Part shown: positions 9,288 through 17,711 of the stretch, piece after piece | Position numbering within the stretch: position 1 is the first letter of the stretch | How the letters are laid out: every line of letters starts with the position of its first letter | From: CAVRQM01 sp963822705 | Lineage (GTDB): Bacteria; Pseudomonadota; Alphaproteobacteria; Acetobacterales; Acetobacteraceae | Assembly: GCA_963822705.1 (NCBI GenBank) | Contig: CAWGIX010000001.1 | Location: 124,001 to 188,000 of the forward strand | Direction of reading: 5' to 3' | Length of the DNA: 64,000 nucleotides | Notes under the pieces: generated by a model | The model's input: only the letters and a program-made list of their open reading frames with translations | The model's database searches: none | Told to the model about the DNA's origin: nothing | Program-made: the position numbers and the translations under genes

Positions 9288-9342
9288 TGCTCCATCTCGC
9301 CAGCCGGAACTCCGGTGGACGGCGCCCTCGTTCCATCAAAGG

Positions 9343-9549
9343 TCAGGCGATTTCGTCGCTGGTCAGATCGTCTTCGTCCGCCCCATCGGGCTGCCGCGCG
9401 CTTCGGACGACCATTGTGGCTGGAAACTTGACCCAGCCGGGATGCGCCGCCATCCACTCCAGCGGCTCCGGGTCGCCGTGCGGGACGAAGATGAACGGGG
9501 TCCGCAGGTCATGCAGCGGATCGAACCCGTCGAACGGATCGTCGGCCAT
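9343..9549 (-). CDS. small hypothetical protein, 68 residues
   Basis: Acidic, aromatic-rich soluble protein: starts MADDPFDGFDPLHDLRTPF and ends with an acidic tail EDDLTSDEIA. I do not recognise the family. It is transcribed in the same direction as znuA but ends 55 bases before the Zur box, so it is a separate unit. No signal peptide, membrane segment or zinc-ligand cluster is visible. It is listed because the ATG is followed by an uninterrupted compact frame with coding-like composition. Confidence 0.55.
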   Translation of the reverse strand: MADDPFDGFDPLHDLRTPFIFVPHGDPEPLEWMAAHPGWVKFPATMVVRSARQPDGADEDDLTSDEIA

Positions 9550-9635
9550 GGCGTTCCTCTGTTTTAAGGATAGCTGTACTAACATCACCGGGCCGCAAAT
9601 GCAAGTGGCATTGCACTCCGGAGTGCGGCAAGGCG

Positions 9636-10310
9636 CTACCGTCGGCCGCCGACCTCGTCCAGATGCTCCAGCAGGTCGGCCGGGTCTTCGTAGACCCGTG
9701 CCGCTCCGGCCCGCTCCAGCTCGTCCGACCCGTAGCCCCCGGACATCAGGCCCACGCCCAGGCCACGGCAGCGCCGTGCCGCCAGCATGTCCCAGATGCT
9801 GTCGCCGACGATCGCGCAATGCTCGATCGGAGCGCCCAGACGTTCGGCAGCCGCTAGGAACAGGTCCGGGTCGGGCTTGGCATATTTCACGAGGTCCCGT
9901 GTCACCACTGGCGTTTTTTCCGGATCGACGCCGAGCGCCCGCAAATTGGGCGCGGCGGTTTCCATGCGGCCGCTGGTGGCAATCGCCCACGGGATGCCGG
10001 CACTATCCAGTGCATCCAGCAGCGCGCGGGCGCCGGGCAGCGGCCGAACGTCGCCGGCCAGGCGCTGATACGCCTTGGCATGCAGCCGCCGCATGCGGTC
10101 GATGCGCTCGTCGTTGATTTCCAGTCCGGTCTCGCGCAGCAGCTGGTTGGTGAACAACCCGCCGCTCATGCCGATCTTGCGATGGATGCGCCACACCGCG
10201 AGGTCGATGCCCTCCTGGTCCAGCGCTTCCTTCCAGGCAAGGACGTGCTGATAGACGCTGTCCACCAGCGTGCCATCCAGATCGAACAAAAATACAGTTT
10301 CAATGCGCAC
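9636..10310 (-). CDS. HAD-superfamily phosphatase (phosphoglycolate/beta-phosphoglucomutase-like)
   Basis: A 224-residue HAD hydrolase. Motif I is FLFDLDGTLVDS (nucleophile Asp plus acid Asp), motif II is AIATSGR, motif III includes KPDPDLF, and motif IV is IVGDSIWDMLAAR. The cap domain of about 70 residues between motifs I and II (QHVLAWKEALDQEG, IGMSGG) is of the helical C1 type seen in phosphoglycolate phosphatases and beta-phosphoglucomutases. Substrate is not determinable. It is a single gene; neighbours give no clue. Confidence 0.9.
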   Translation of the reverse strand: MRIETVFLFDLDGTLVDSVYQHVLAWKEALDQEGIDLAVWRIHRKIGMSGGLFTNQLLRETGLEINDERIDRMRRLHAKAYQRLAGDVRPLPGARALLDALDSAGIPWAIATSGRMETAAPNLRALGVDPEKTPVVTRDLVKYAKPDPDLFLAAAERLGAPIEHCAIVGDSIWDMLAARRCRGLGVGLMSGGYGSDELERAGAARVYEDPADLLEHLDEVGGRR

Positions 10311-10545
10311 GAGTTTACTCCGCGCTTTGTGAGGGTCGTGGGAGGCAAACCTACGCTGCTCAAAGTGATTTTGGGAGCAAGTTCGCAGCGGACCTCCTAC
10401 TCTCTACGGGAGGGGCTCCAAGTCTTACAGATCGCGTAATGAGGCACTGCGGCGTCCGCTGGCTTGCCGCAGCCTTCCGGAGCACTTGCGGCCACACGGG
10501 CAGCTGGCTAGTGACGCCACTCTTTGGCGCACTGGATCAGCCATA

Positions 10546-11637
10546 ATGGACTGGAATGAAGCTACGCGATTACGGTCGCGCATCATGCGGGACGGCCTCG
10601 ATTTCGGCCGCCTGCAGGGCCTGGAAATCGGCCCTCTGGCGCACCCCATGGTCCATCGAACGGACGGCCCGGTCACCTATGTCGACCAGGCGGATACCGC
10701 CTCGTTGCGCCGCACCTATGCCCGCAATTCTGACGTGGCCGCCGACAACATTGTCGAGGTCGATGCCATTTGGGGCGAGCGCACCCTGCTTGAGTGTCTC
10801 GGCGGCCGGACCGTCGATTACGTCATGGCCAGCCATGTCGCGGAACACGTGCCGGACCTGATCACCTGGCTGTCCGAAATCCGCGCCGTGCTCAATCCCG
10901 GCGGGCAACTCCGGCTGGTGTTGCCCGACAAGCGCTTTTCCCACGATGCGCTTCGCGAGGAAAACCGTCTGGTTGACCTGCTGGCCGCTTGGGTCTTGCG
11001 CGCCCGCCGGCCGCAGGTGCGCGACGTCCTGGACTTCCGCCTGCATGAGGCGTCGCGGGTGGACGGAGCGCAGGTTTATGCCGGAACGGCCACGCTGACC
11101 GGCGTCGTGCCCGACCACAGTTTTGCCGTCGCGGTGCGATCCGCCCAGGATGCCCGCAACCACCCGCAGCGTTATTTCGACGTGCACTGCCTGGCGCTGC
11201 AGGCGGGATCGTTCGCGCGGCTGATGCAGGAACTGGCCGCGCTCGGATTGCTGCAGCTCGCCTGTGTGAAGATGGTCGATACGGCACCGCCGCTGTTCGA
11301 GTTCTACGCCTTTCTCTCACCGTGCGACGACCCGGCGGCGGTGGAGCAGAGTTGGCGGGCCGCCCGGTCGCATTTGCACGACCCGCTTCCAGGCTCGGCG
11401 GCGGCGCGACGTCTTGCCGAGGCGGCCGAAACGCGGCAACACGAGGAGCGGCGGATGATCGAGCTTTCGGCCGCTTTGTCCCGGGCCGAGGCGGCACGCA
11501 TCGCGGCGGAAGCGCGCGCCGCGGAGGCGGTCGCGGCGGTCGAGGCGATCCAGCGATCACGGTCCTGGCGTCTCACCGCGCCGCTTCGGCGCGTCCGCGC
11601 CCGGGCAAGTTGGCGTGCACGCGGTCCGGCCGCGTGA
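10546..11637 (+). CDS. class I SAM methyltransferase with coiled-coil tail
   Basis: About 363 residues from the preferred ATG (MDWNEATRLRSRIM). The SAM-binding region shows LEIGPLAHPM and VTYVDQAD, the domain core VDYVMASHVAEHVPDL (a type-11 methyltransferase hallmark with the conserved H) and LNPGGQLRLVLPDKRF. Residues about 280-350 are alanine/arginine-rich and likely coiled coil (AETRQHEERRMIELSAAL). The C-terminal SRSWRLTAPLRR motif is common at the ends of glycosyltransferase/methyltransferase proteins acting on surface polysaccharide. It is followed convergently by an acyltransferase-3 gene, which fits envelope modification. An upstream in-frame ATG at 10486 is possible. Confidence 0.8.
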   Translation: MDWNEATRLRSRIMRDGLDFGRLQGLEIGPLAHPMVHRTDGPVTYVDQADTASLRRTYARNSDVAADNIVEVDAIWGERTLLECLGGRTVDYVMASHVAEHVPDLITWLSEIRAVLNPGGQLRLVLPDKRFSHDALREENRLVDLLAAWVLRARRPQVRDVLDFRLHEASRVDGAQVYAGTATLTGVVPDHSFAVAVRSAQDARNHPQRYFDVHCLALQAGSFARLMQELAALGLLQLACVKMVDTAPPLFEFYAFLSPCDDPAAVEQSWRAARSHLHDPLPGSAAARRLAEAAETRQHEERRMIELSAALSRAEAARIAAEARAAEAVAAVEAIQRSRSWRLTAPLRRVRARASWRARGPAA

Positions 11638-11665
11638 GGAGAGTTCGGGCCAGAGCGGTGCAGCT

Positions 11666-12808
11666 TCAGACCGTCCGCGCCGGCGCCGGCGTTACTCCCG
11701 AAACGGCTCGCGTCATGCGGCCCAGGCTGCGTATCCACCATTGGTCGAACAGCATCAACGGTGTCGCCGCCACCACGGCAGCGGTCAACGAGGCGAGGAA
11801 CAGTAACGCCCCCGACCAGATGCCGGGGCCGGTCGGAAGCAACAAGATGTACAGCCAGGAGGCGAGTGACATCAGAACCAATAGGTGAATCAGGTAAAAC
11901 GCAAACGACATGCGGCCGGCCAGGGCGCCTGCCCGACTGAACAGCAACCGCTTGGCGGCAGGATTGTATAGCGCCACAGCCATCCACAGAACGGCCGCAA
12001 GCGATTCGGTCAGCACCCACGCCTGCACGCGCGATGTATCGACATCGGTGCGGATATCCCACGACAGCAGCACCACCCCCGCGAGCGCCATGGCCAGGGC
12101 AAACCCGTTGGAGATGCGGATGCGGGCAGCGAAGGAGCGATGCAGCACGGCTCCGACCACGCCTATCGGGAAGGCAATGAGCCATGGGCTGTGGGCTGCG
12201 GCAGCCCACCACAGCCCGGCAAAAAGCCCGACCCGGACCGCCACGGGCAGCGGCATTAGCACGACTGCAGCCAGGCCGAGCGTCAGGAAGCTCCCCAAGA
12301 ATTCCCAGTGCATGGTCCACAGCACCGCGTTGTGCAAAGCGCTGCCGCGCAGGAACGTGCCGACCAGCGCCTCGCGCAATACTTCGTCCAGCCGCTCGTC
12401 GTGCTGCGTGGCGCCCCAGAACAGATAGGGGGGCGGGTGCGGCAGCGGTTGCGCGACCGCAATGTGATCCGGCGTGGGAAAGGCGCCCAAGGTGGCGGCG
12501 AGCCAATAAGCCAGGCCCGCCATCACCACCGGTCCGGCCAGGCGCGGCCAACGTTTGAGCATCAGCCAAGCCAGCAAGCTGAACCGGCGAGCCTGCAGCG
12601 GCTGCAACGTGAGCACGAAACCCGACAGCACGAAGAACACGATCACTGCCGCAGGGCCGTTCAGCATGGCGAACAGCGGCGTGCCGTGCAGCGCCCGGGT
12701 GACCGCGGGGACCAACCCCTCGCAGAAATGCCCGCAGAACACCATCAACGCCGCGATGCCGCGCAGTGCGTCTAGCTCGATCAGCTTGCCGGAGGGCCGG
12801 CCGCCCAT
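11666..12808 (-). CDS. acyltransferase-3 family membrane protein
   Basis: A 380-residue polytopic protein with about ten transmembrane segments. It begins KLIELDALRGIAALMVFCGH, the AT-3 signature with ELDxLRGIAAxxV and the catalytic-type His, followed by FFVLSGFVLTL. Such enzymes transfer acetyl or other acyl groups to exported sugars, such as O-antigen, exopolysaccharide or hopanoid-linked glycans. It is convergent with the methyltransferase gene and separated by 28 bases. Specificity is not visible. Confidence 0.88.
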   Translation of the reverse strand: MGGRPSGKLIELDALRGIAALMVFCGHFCEGLVPAVTRALHGTPLFAMLNGPAAVIVFFVLSGFVLTLQPLQARRFSLLAWLMLKRWPRLAGPVVMAGLAYWLAATLGAFPTPDHIAVAQPLPHPPPYLFWGATQHDERLDEVLREALVGTFLRGSALHNAVLWTMHWEFLGSFLTLGLAAVVLMPLPVAVRVGLFAGLWWAAAAHSPWLIAFPIGVVGAVLHRSFAARIRISNGFALAMALAGVVLLSWDIRTDVDTSRVQAWVLTESLAAVLWMAVALYNPAAKRLLFSRAGALAGRMSFAFYLIHLLVLMSLASWLYILLLPTGPGIWSGALLFLASLTAAVVAATPLMLFDQWWIRSLGRMTRAVSGVTPAPARTV

Positions 12809-12942
12809 AGGGATCCTCCGGTTTGCCGGGGGGTGCAGGTCAGGCCGTTCTGACTAGCGCCGCTCGCGTGCCGTTAGCGAGTCCTAGGGCGCCCATGCAA
12901 AACGCCGGGATGCTGCTCGACGCTCGCGCAGGGGCGGCGGTG

Positions 12943-13995
12943 TCAATGCGCAATCAGCATCGCCCCGTTTGGCTGTGCGGTCTCAAAAACCTGGTCGGCA
13001 AAAGCCTCTTCCCACGAACCCGTCGTCGATGCGCGGGAATATTCCGTCGCCCGGTTTTCGAAGAAATTCGTGTGCTCCACCGCATTCAGCATCTCGTCCA
13101 GCCAGGCCAGCGGGTTGCGCTCGACGTGGTACAAGGGATTGAGCCCGAGCTGCACCAGGCGCCGGTCGGCGATGTAACGGATGTACTCCTTGACCTGACG
13201 CGCATCGAGCCCTTGCACGGGGCCTTGCTCGAAAGCCAGTTCGATGAACGCGTCCTCGTGGTCGACGATCGTCGCACAGGTCAGATAGATTTCGCGGCGC
13301 AGTTCCTCCGTCCAGATTTCCGGGTTCTCGCCCACGAACGTGCGGAACAGGCGGATCACCGACAGGCAGTGCAGCGTCTCGTCGCGCACGGACCAGCTGA
13401 TGATCTGGCCCATGCCCTTCATTTTTCCGAAGCGCGGGAAATTCAGCAGAATGGCGAAACTTGCGAACAGCTGCAGCCCCTCGGTGAAGGCGCCGAACGC
13501 CGCCAGCGTCTTGGCGATCTCGTGCCTGCTCTCCACGGTAAAGGACTGCATGTAGTCGTACTTGTCCTTCATCTCCTTGTACTTCAGGAACGCCGAGTAT
13601 TCCAGTTCCGGCATGCCAACGGTATCGAGCAAATGGCTGTAGGCGGCCACATGGATGGTTTCGGTGTTGGAGAAAGCCGACATCATCATCAGCACTTCGG
13701 TCGGCTTGAAGACCCGGCTGTAATGCTTCATGTAACAGTTGTTCACCTCGACATCGGCCTGGGTGAAAAACCGGAAAATCTGGGTCAGCAGGTTGCGCTC
13801 GCTGTCCGCCAGCGTCTTGTGCCAGTCTTTCACGTCGTCCGCGAGCGGAACCTCCTCGGGCAGCCAATGCAGGCGCTGCTGCATCAGCCAGGCCTCGTAG
13901 GCCCAGGGATAGCGGAACGGTTTGTAGACCGGGTTCTCGGTGAGCAGATCAAGCTTGGTCGGGCGCCCGTCCGCTGTGCGTCCCATGCCGTCCAT
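12943..13995 (-). CDS. nrdB: ribonucleoside-diphosphate reductase beta subunit
   Basis: The 350-residue class I radical-generating subunit of the enzyme that makes deoxynucleotides. Iron-ligand motifs are visible as paired ExxH elements (NTETIHVAAYSHLLDT and RDETLHCLSVIRLF), with EVNNCYMKHYSRVF before them and ESRHEIAKTLAAFGAFTEGL between. The C-terminus ends FETAQPNG-type, as in nrdB partners of NrdA. The start is the ATG of MDGMGRTADGRPTK at 13995; longer forms would overlap the NrdR boxes. NrdA is not in the window. Two NrdR-like boxes precede the gene. Intact. Confidence 0.95.
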   Translation of the reverse strand: MDGMGRTADGRPTKLDLLTENPVYKPFRYPWAYEAWLMQQRLHWLPEEVPLADDVKDWHKTLADSERNLLTQIFRFFTQADVEVNNCYMKHYSRVFKPTEVLMMMSAFSNTETIHVAAYSHLLDTVGMPELEYSAFLKYKEMKDKYDYMQSFTVESRHEIAKTLAAFGAFTEGLQLFASFAILLNFPRFGKMKGMGQIISWSVRDETLHCLSVIRLFRTFVGENPEIWTEELRREIYLTCATIVDHEDAFIELAFEQGPVQGLDARQVKEYIRYIADRRLVQLGLNPLYHVERNPLAWLDEMLNAVEHTNFFENRATEYSRASTTGSWEEAFADQVFETAQPNGAMLIAH

Positions 13996-14028
13996 CACCC
14001 GATCCTCCCCAGCCTCGACTCGAATAAC

Positions 14029-14044
14029 GGCCAGTATGTGGTGT
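14029..14044. promoter_or_regulatory. NrdR box 2 (proximal) upstream of nrdB
   Basis: Read on the minus strand it is ACACCACATACTGGCC, which fits about 10 of 16 positions of the NrdR consensus (acaCwAtATaTwGtgt). It starts exactly 31 bases from box 1, three helical turns, which is the hallmark arrangement of NrdR sites. It lies 34 bases before the nrdB start. Alone it would be weak; the spacing raises confidence. Confidence 0.6.
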
Positions 14045-14059
14045 CGCCGGAGCCGCAAG

Positions 14060-14075
14060 CAACCATATTTGGTGT
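14060..14075. promoter_or_regulatory. NrdR box 1 (distal) upstream of nrdB
   Basis: Read on the minus strand it is ACACCAAATATGGTTG, about 11 of 16 matches to the NrdR consensus, with the central ATAT-like core. It is paired with box 2 at a 31-base centre spacing. NrdR represses ribonucleotide reductase genes in response to ATP/dATP status; that role here is inferred from known NrdR biology. Confidence 0.65.
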
Positions 14076-14149
14076 CTCCGCATGACTTGACCCGGCCGCC
14101 GGGTACGGGCGCACTCGGCCCGCTGAACCCGCCGGACGGAGCATCGAGC

Positions 14150-14527
14150 ATGGCGACCCGCCCTTTCCTGGCCCTCGTGACCGCGGTGCTGCTCGGACTC
14201 GGCCCGGTACGCGCCGCCGATGCCCCGCCCGATCAGCCGGCGCGTGCCGCGGTCCAGACCGCACCGATCCAGGCGGGCAACGCCGACATGATGCAGGCCA
14301 TGGACAAGATGAACAAAGCCATGGCGACGGCGCCAATGACCGGCAACGCCGACCACGATTTTGCCGCCATGATGATCCCGCACCACCAGGGTGCCATCGA
14401 CATGGCTGTCTACGAGCTGGACCACGGGAAAGACCCCAAAATGCGCAAGCTCGCCGCCTCCATCATCAAGGCGCAGGAGAGCGAAATGGCGGCCATGCAG
14501 GCTTGGCTCGGACAGCATCCGAAATAG
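14150..14527 (+). CDS. DUF305-domain periplasmic protein
   Basis: A 125-residue protein with a signal peptide (MATRPFLALVTAVLLGLGPVRA) and one DUF305 domain with the diagnostic histidine/methionine pattern: MMIPHHQGAIDMA and KLAASIIKAQESEMAAMQAWL. The family has a ferritin-like helical fold, and several members bind copper via Met and His; a periplasmic metal-handling role is therefore possible but not shown. Divergent from nrdB, sharing the 155-base interval that holds the NrdR boxes. Confidence 0.88.
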   Translation: MATRPFLALVTAVLLGLGPVRAADAPPDQPARAAVQTAPIQAGNADMMQAMDKMNKAMATAPMTGNADHDFAAMMIPHHQGAIDMAVYELDHGKDPKMRKLAASIIKAQESEMAAMQAWLGQHPK

Positions 14528-14550
14528 CGGCGGCGCTCAGTCGGCCTCTC

Positions 14551-14590
14551 GGGCAGCGCTCAGTCGGGCAGCGCTCAGTCGGGCAGCGCT
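14551..14590. repeat. 15-bp tandem repeat, 2.7 copies, over the end of a transglutaminase gene
   Basis: GGGCAGCGCTCAGTC occurs twice perfectly (14551-14565, 14566-14580) and is followed by its first 10 bases (14581-14590). A degenerate further copy lies upstream near 14531. The repeat contains the TGA stop of the minus-strand transglutaminase, so each unit repeats the last codons plus the stop. It looks like a local slippage or duplication product. Confidence 0.8.
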
Positions 14591-15397
14591 TCCGTCACCA
14601 CCTGGAATCCGACCAGCCGCGCCGAGCCGAAACTGTTGGAGATCGCCACGTCGGTCGCGTCACGGCCGCGCGCCATGAGGATGCGGCCGATCCGCGGAAC
14701 GTTGTGGCGAGCGTCGCAGGTATACCATTTCCCCCCTTCCGGCCCGCCCAAAAACACGTCGAACCAGGCCGAAAAATCCATCGGATCGGGCGATGGCGGC
14801 ACGCCGATGTCGCCGAGATAGCCGGTGCAGTAGCGCGCGGGGATGTTCATGCAGCGGCAGAACGTCACGGCCAGGTGGGCGAAATCGCGACATACGCCCA
14901 CGCGTTCCTGAAAGCCCTCCCACGCGGTGCGCGTGGAGCGCGCCTGCTGGTAGTCGAACCGGATATGCCCATGCACAAAACTGCAGATCGCCTGCACCCG
15001 CTGCCAGCCGGGTGCGGTTTGGCCGAACAATGACCAGGCCGTATCGGACAAGCGGTCGGTTTCGCAATACCGGCTGCCCATCAGGGTACTCCATGGCGTA
15101 GTCCGGCACGTCCTCGACCGGCATCTGCACGGCCAGCGGCGCCAATTCGTCCGGCAGTCCGGAATCGCGCACCGTGAAATCGGCGGTTATGCGCGTCAGG
15201 CCGGCCGGGGCCAGGATGCGCGTGCACAGATTGCCGAACCCGTCCGTATAGGTGCTGGCGGGCATCCACGGCTCGAACACGACCGTGCCGTCGGTCAGCA
15301 GGTCGGGGGCGCGCGACGGATGTACGCTGATCATCAGCAACATCGGTGTCGGTTGCGGACACTCGTAGCTCAAATCGTAGCCGGCACGGATGCGCAT
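14575..15397 (-). CDS. transglutaminase-like protein (one frameshift)
   Basis: Cysteine-protease-fold protein of the bacterial transglutaminase-like family. The N-terminal part (MRIRAGYDLSYECPQPTPML) is a beta-rich domain typical of these proteins. The catalytic region, after a frame change near 15075, contains ERVGVCRDFAHLAVTFCR with the nucleophile Cys, NIPARYCTGYLGDI, and a downstream DFSAWFDVF/WYTCDARHNVP stretch that carries the other triad residues. Conceptual length about 273. It is followed, 16 bases upstream on the same strand, by a second transglutaminase-like gene, so they probably form one unit. Protease or amidase function is more likely than protein cross-linking. Confidence 0.8.
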
Positions 15398-15412
15398 TCT
15401 CAGGAAATTTCC

Positions 15413-16330
15413 TTAGCCTGTAGCGGTTTCGATCGGCAATAGGGCTCCATCAGCGGGAGACAACGGTTCGGCGGTTACCTTTACCTCGACGGTCATCCCC
15501 AGATGGTCGGACGGAAAGCCGGTCCAGGTGCCGCAGAGCGGCACCGCCTGGCGCGGGTCGCGCGCCACGGCGACGCGGATCAGATCGCGGTTGCCCACGA
15601 TGCCGTTGGTGGGATCGAACTCCGTCCAGCCGGCGCCGGGCAAATAGACCTGGACCCAGGCGTGGGTGGAACCGCCGCCGACATTGCTGCGTCCGTCGCG
15701 CGCCGCCACATACAGATAGCCGGATACGAAGCGTGCTGCGAGCCCAAGCGCCCGCACTGCCTCGATCATCAGCAGCGCGAAATCCCGGCAACTGCCGCTT
15801 TCGAGCCGAAGCGTGCGCAGCGGTTCCTGGATGCCGGCTTCCGCGCGCGCCACGTAGGTGAAACGCTGCCTTATGGCGTGCGTCATGTCGCCCAGCAGAT
15901 CGAGCGTGCCACGACGCCCCTGCGCAAAACTCTGCGCCCAGTGCAGCAGCTCGCCTTCGCGGTCCGGGTATTGCCGCTCGATCGATCGCAGCAGGTCCGG
16001 CATGTCGTCCGGGTCATAGCTGAACGGATACCGCTCGGCGTGCTTGCTGATCGGAAAGCGCAAGGCGTGGTCCGGGTAGTGTTCCAGCCGAATGGTGCTC
16101 TCGAACCGCAATTCCCGCGCGCGGCCGCTGAAGCAGACGATGGCCACGCAGTTGCCGAACACGTCGTGCATCCAGTGCATGGACGCCGGCGTCGGCGTCA
16201 CGACAAGGTCGGCCGCGAGCAGACGCTGGTCGTAGCTGTCGCGTGGTCGGAACATGACCCGGTGCTCGCCGAACGCAACCGGCTGCCGGTAGCGGTAGGT
16301 GGTGACGTGGCGCACACTGAGCAGGGGCAT
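15413..16330 (-). CDS. transglutaminase-like protein
   Basis: A 305-residue, intact protein. N-terminal beta domain RHVTTYRYRQPVAFGEHRVM, then the core: LESGSCRDFALLMIEAVRALGLAARFVSG (catalytic Cys), STHAWVQVYLPGAGW (His) and FDPTNGIVGN (Asp). Complete triad. This architecture matches the protein found beside alpha-E and circularly permuted ATP-grasp genes in many bacteria; those partners are not adjacent here. A much larger transglutaminase relative is at 55189-58510. Confidence 0.9.
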   Translation of the reverse strand: MPLLSVRHVTTYRYRQPVAFGEHRVMFRPRDSYDQRLLAADLVVTPTPASMHWMHDVFGNCVAIVCFSGRARELRFESTIRLEHYPDHALRFPISKHAERYPFSYDPDDMPDLLRSIERQYPDREGELLHWAQSFAQGRRGTLDLLGDMTHAIRQRFTYVARAEAGIQEPLRTLRLESGSCRDFALLMIEAVRALGLAARFVSGYLYVAARDGRSNVGGGSTHAWVQVYLPGAGWTEFDPTNGIVGNRDLIRVAVARDPRQAVPLCGTWTGFPSDHLGMTVEVKVTAEPLSPADGALLPIETATG

Positions 16331-16434
16331 GCAGTCGATCTATCAGGTCCGGTTCATCCTGGCGCGAAGCAAACCGCGTGCCAGGATGTGGCGGGGTTGG
16401 CCCTGCCGCGGTCAGCTTCGTGGCGCAGGGTGGA

Positions 16435-16860
16435 TCAGGGGTGAACCGAGTCCAGCTCCGGCAGCAGTACCACGCTTTCCTGCTCATTGGGATCGGTGCG
16501 GGCGATCAGGGCGACGCAGTTCTCGGTGGCGCTCGGATTGTAGGGCAGGTGCGGCGTATCGGCCGGGATGTAGACGTAATCGCCCGCCCGAGCGTCGAGG
16601 TGGTCCGCCAAGCCCTCGCCGAACCACATGCCCGACTCGCCGCTCAGGATATAGAGCGCGGTCTCGTGCGCCGCGTGCTTGTGCGCCTTGGCGCGTCCAC
16701 CGGGGGGAATGGTGACCATCTGCAAATGGATGCCCTGGGCGCCGGTGGCCTCGGCGGAAATTCCGGGCGAGTAGGTCAGCGCCTGTTTGCCCACGAAATC
16801 CGGGCCGGGGCGCACGCTCCGGCAGACCAGCTTCGCGGCGGTTCCGGGGGCGTCCAGCAT
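16435..16860 (-). CDS. cupin-domain protein
   Basis: A 141-residue single-domain cupin. Metal-binding motif 1 is KAHKHAAHETALYILSGE and motif 2 is GDYVYIPADTPHLPYNPS, with the conserved His/Glu ligands. The N-terminus CRSVRPGPDFVGKQALTYSPG is typical of small cytosolic cupins. No catalytic inference is possible; family members include dioxygenase-like and isomerase-like proteins. Start is the ATG of MLDAPGTAAKL. Confidence 0.85.
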   Translation of the reverse strand: MLDAPGTAAKLVCRSVRPGPDFVGKQALTYSPGISAEATGAQGIHLQMVTIPPGGRAKAHKHAAHETALYILSGESGMWFGEGLADHLDARAGDYVYIPADTPHLPYNPSATENCVALIARTDPNEQESVVLLPELDSVHP

Positions 16861-17035
16861 AACGGGCCTCCTTCTGATGCGCACTCCAATCTTGGTCCGG
16901 CCCCCGCCCGATGCAACATTTTACGGGAAGGAACCTGTGACCCGCGAGGGGGCGGACCCCATAACGTTGGTTCGGTGGGCGCTTGTACAGTGACTCGGAT
17001 GCGCTAGCATACATCGCGACCGTCGGAGTCGGGCG

Positions 17036-17683
17036 ATGGGGTGGGAAGACAGGATCGCCAATTACGTTCGGGTGACGGGGTTCCCAAGATCGCTGTTCGT
17101 GAGCGAGGAAGGGCGCGCGGTCGGAACCTGGATCATGGGCAACGACTACCGGGTCAAATCCGGTTATTACGGGGGCTATCCGGCCGGCTACCTGCGGCGT
17201 GTCCGTGCGCTGTTCCCGGAAAAGCGGCGGGTGCTGCACCTGTTTTCCGGATGCGTCGACTTGGCGGCCTTGCCCGGCGACACGGTTGACGTGAACCCGA
17301 TGCTCGCGCCCACCTATCTCGACGATGCCCAGACCCTCCAGCAAGTGCCGCTGCAGAATTATGACTTGGTGCTGGCCGATCCTCCGTACAGCGTCGAGGA
17401 CGCACAGCGCTACGAGACGACGATGGTGAAGCGGAACCGCGTGCTAAGGGCGCTCCAGAGGGTCCAGCCCGGCACGCACATCGTCTGGCTCGATCAGGTG
17501 CTGCCGATGTATCGCAAGGATGCGTTCGATATCGAGGCGGTGATCGGAATGGTCAAAAGCACGAACCACCGGTTCCGCGTGGTGACGGTGTTCTGTCGCC
17601 GGCAAGTTCCGGGTGCCGAGATGCGGGCGCGACAAAAAATTCGAAGCCGACCCTCCAAGCCAGATACGGGATTGCTTCTATGA
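17036..17683 (+). CDS. orphan DNA-methyltransferase-like protein with DPPY motif
   Basis: A 215-residue protein with motif IV as LVLADPPYSVEDAQRYETT, the DPPY signature of N6-adenine or N4-cytosine amino-methyltransferases. Motif I-like residues are at VLHLFSGCVDL, and a VDVNPMLAPTYLDDA stretch follows. It lacks an obvious target-recognition domain and no restriction gene adjoins, so it is either an orphan or prophage-type enzyme or a related RNA/protein methylase. Start codon is ATG with GGAG-like context (tcgggcgATG). It stands alone between a cupin and an Old Yellow Enzyme. Confidence 0.65.
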   Translation: MGWEDRIANYVRVTGFPRSLFVSEEGRAVGTWIMGNDYRVKSGYYGGYPAGYLRRVRALFPEKRRVLHLFSGCVDLAALPGDTVDVNPMLAPTYLDDAQTLQQVPLQNYDLVLADPPYSVEDAQRYETTMVKRNRVLRALQRVQPGTHIVWLDQVLPMYRKDAFDIEAVIGMVKSTNHRFRVVTVFCRRQVPGAEMRARQKIRSRPSKPDTGLLL

Positions 17684-17711
17684 GGATACCTGGATGTGGG
17701 TGCGGCCGGCA

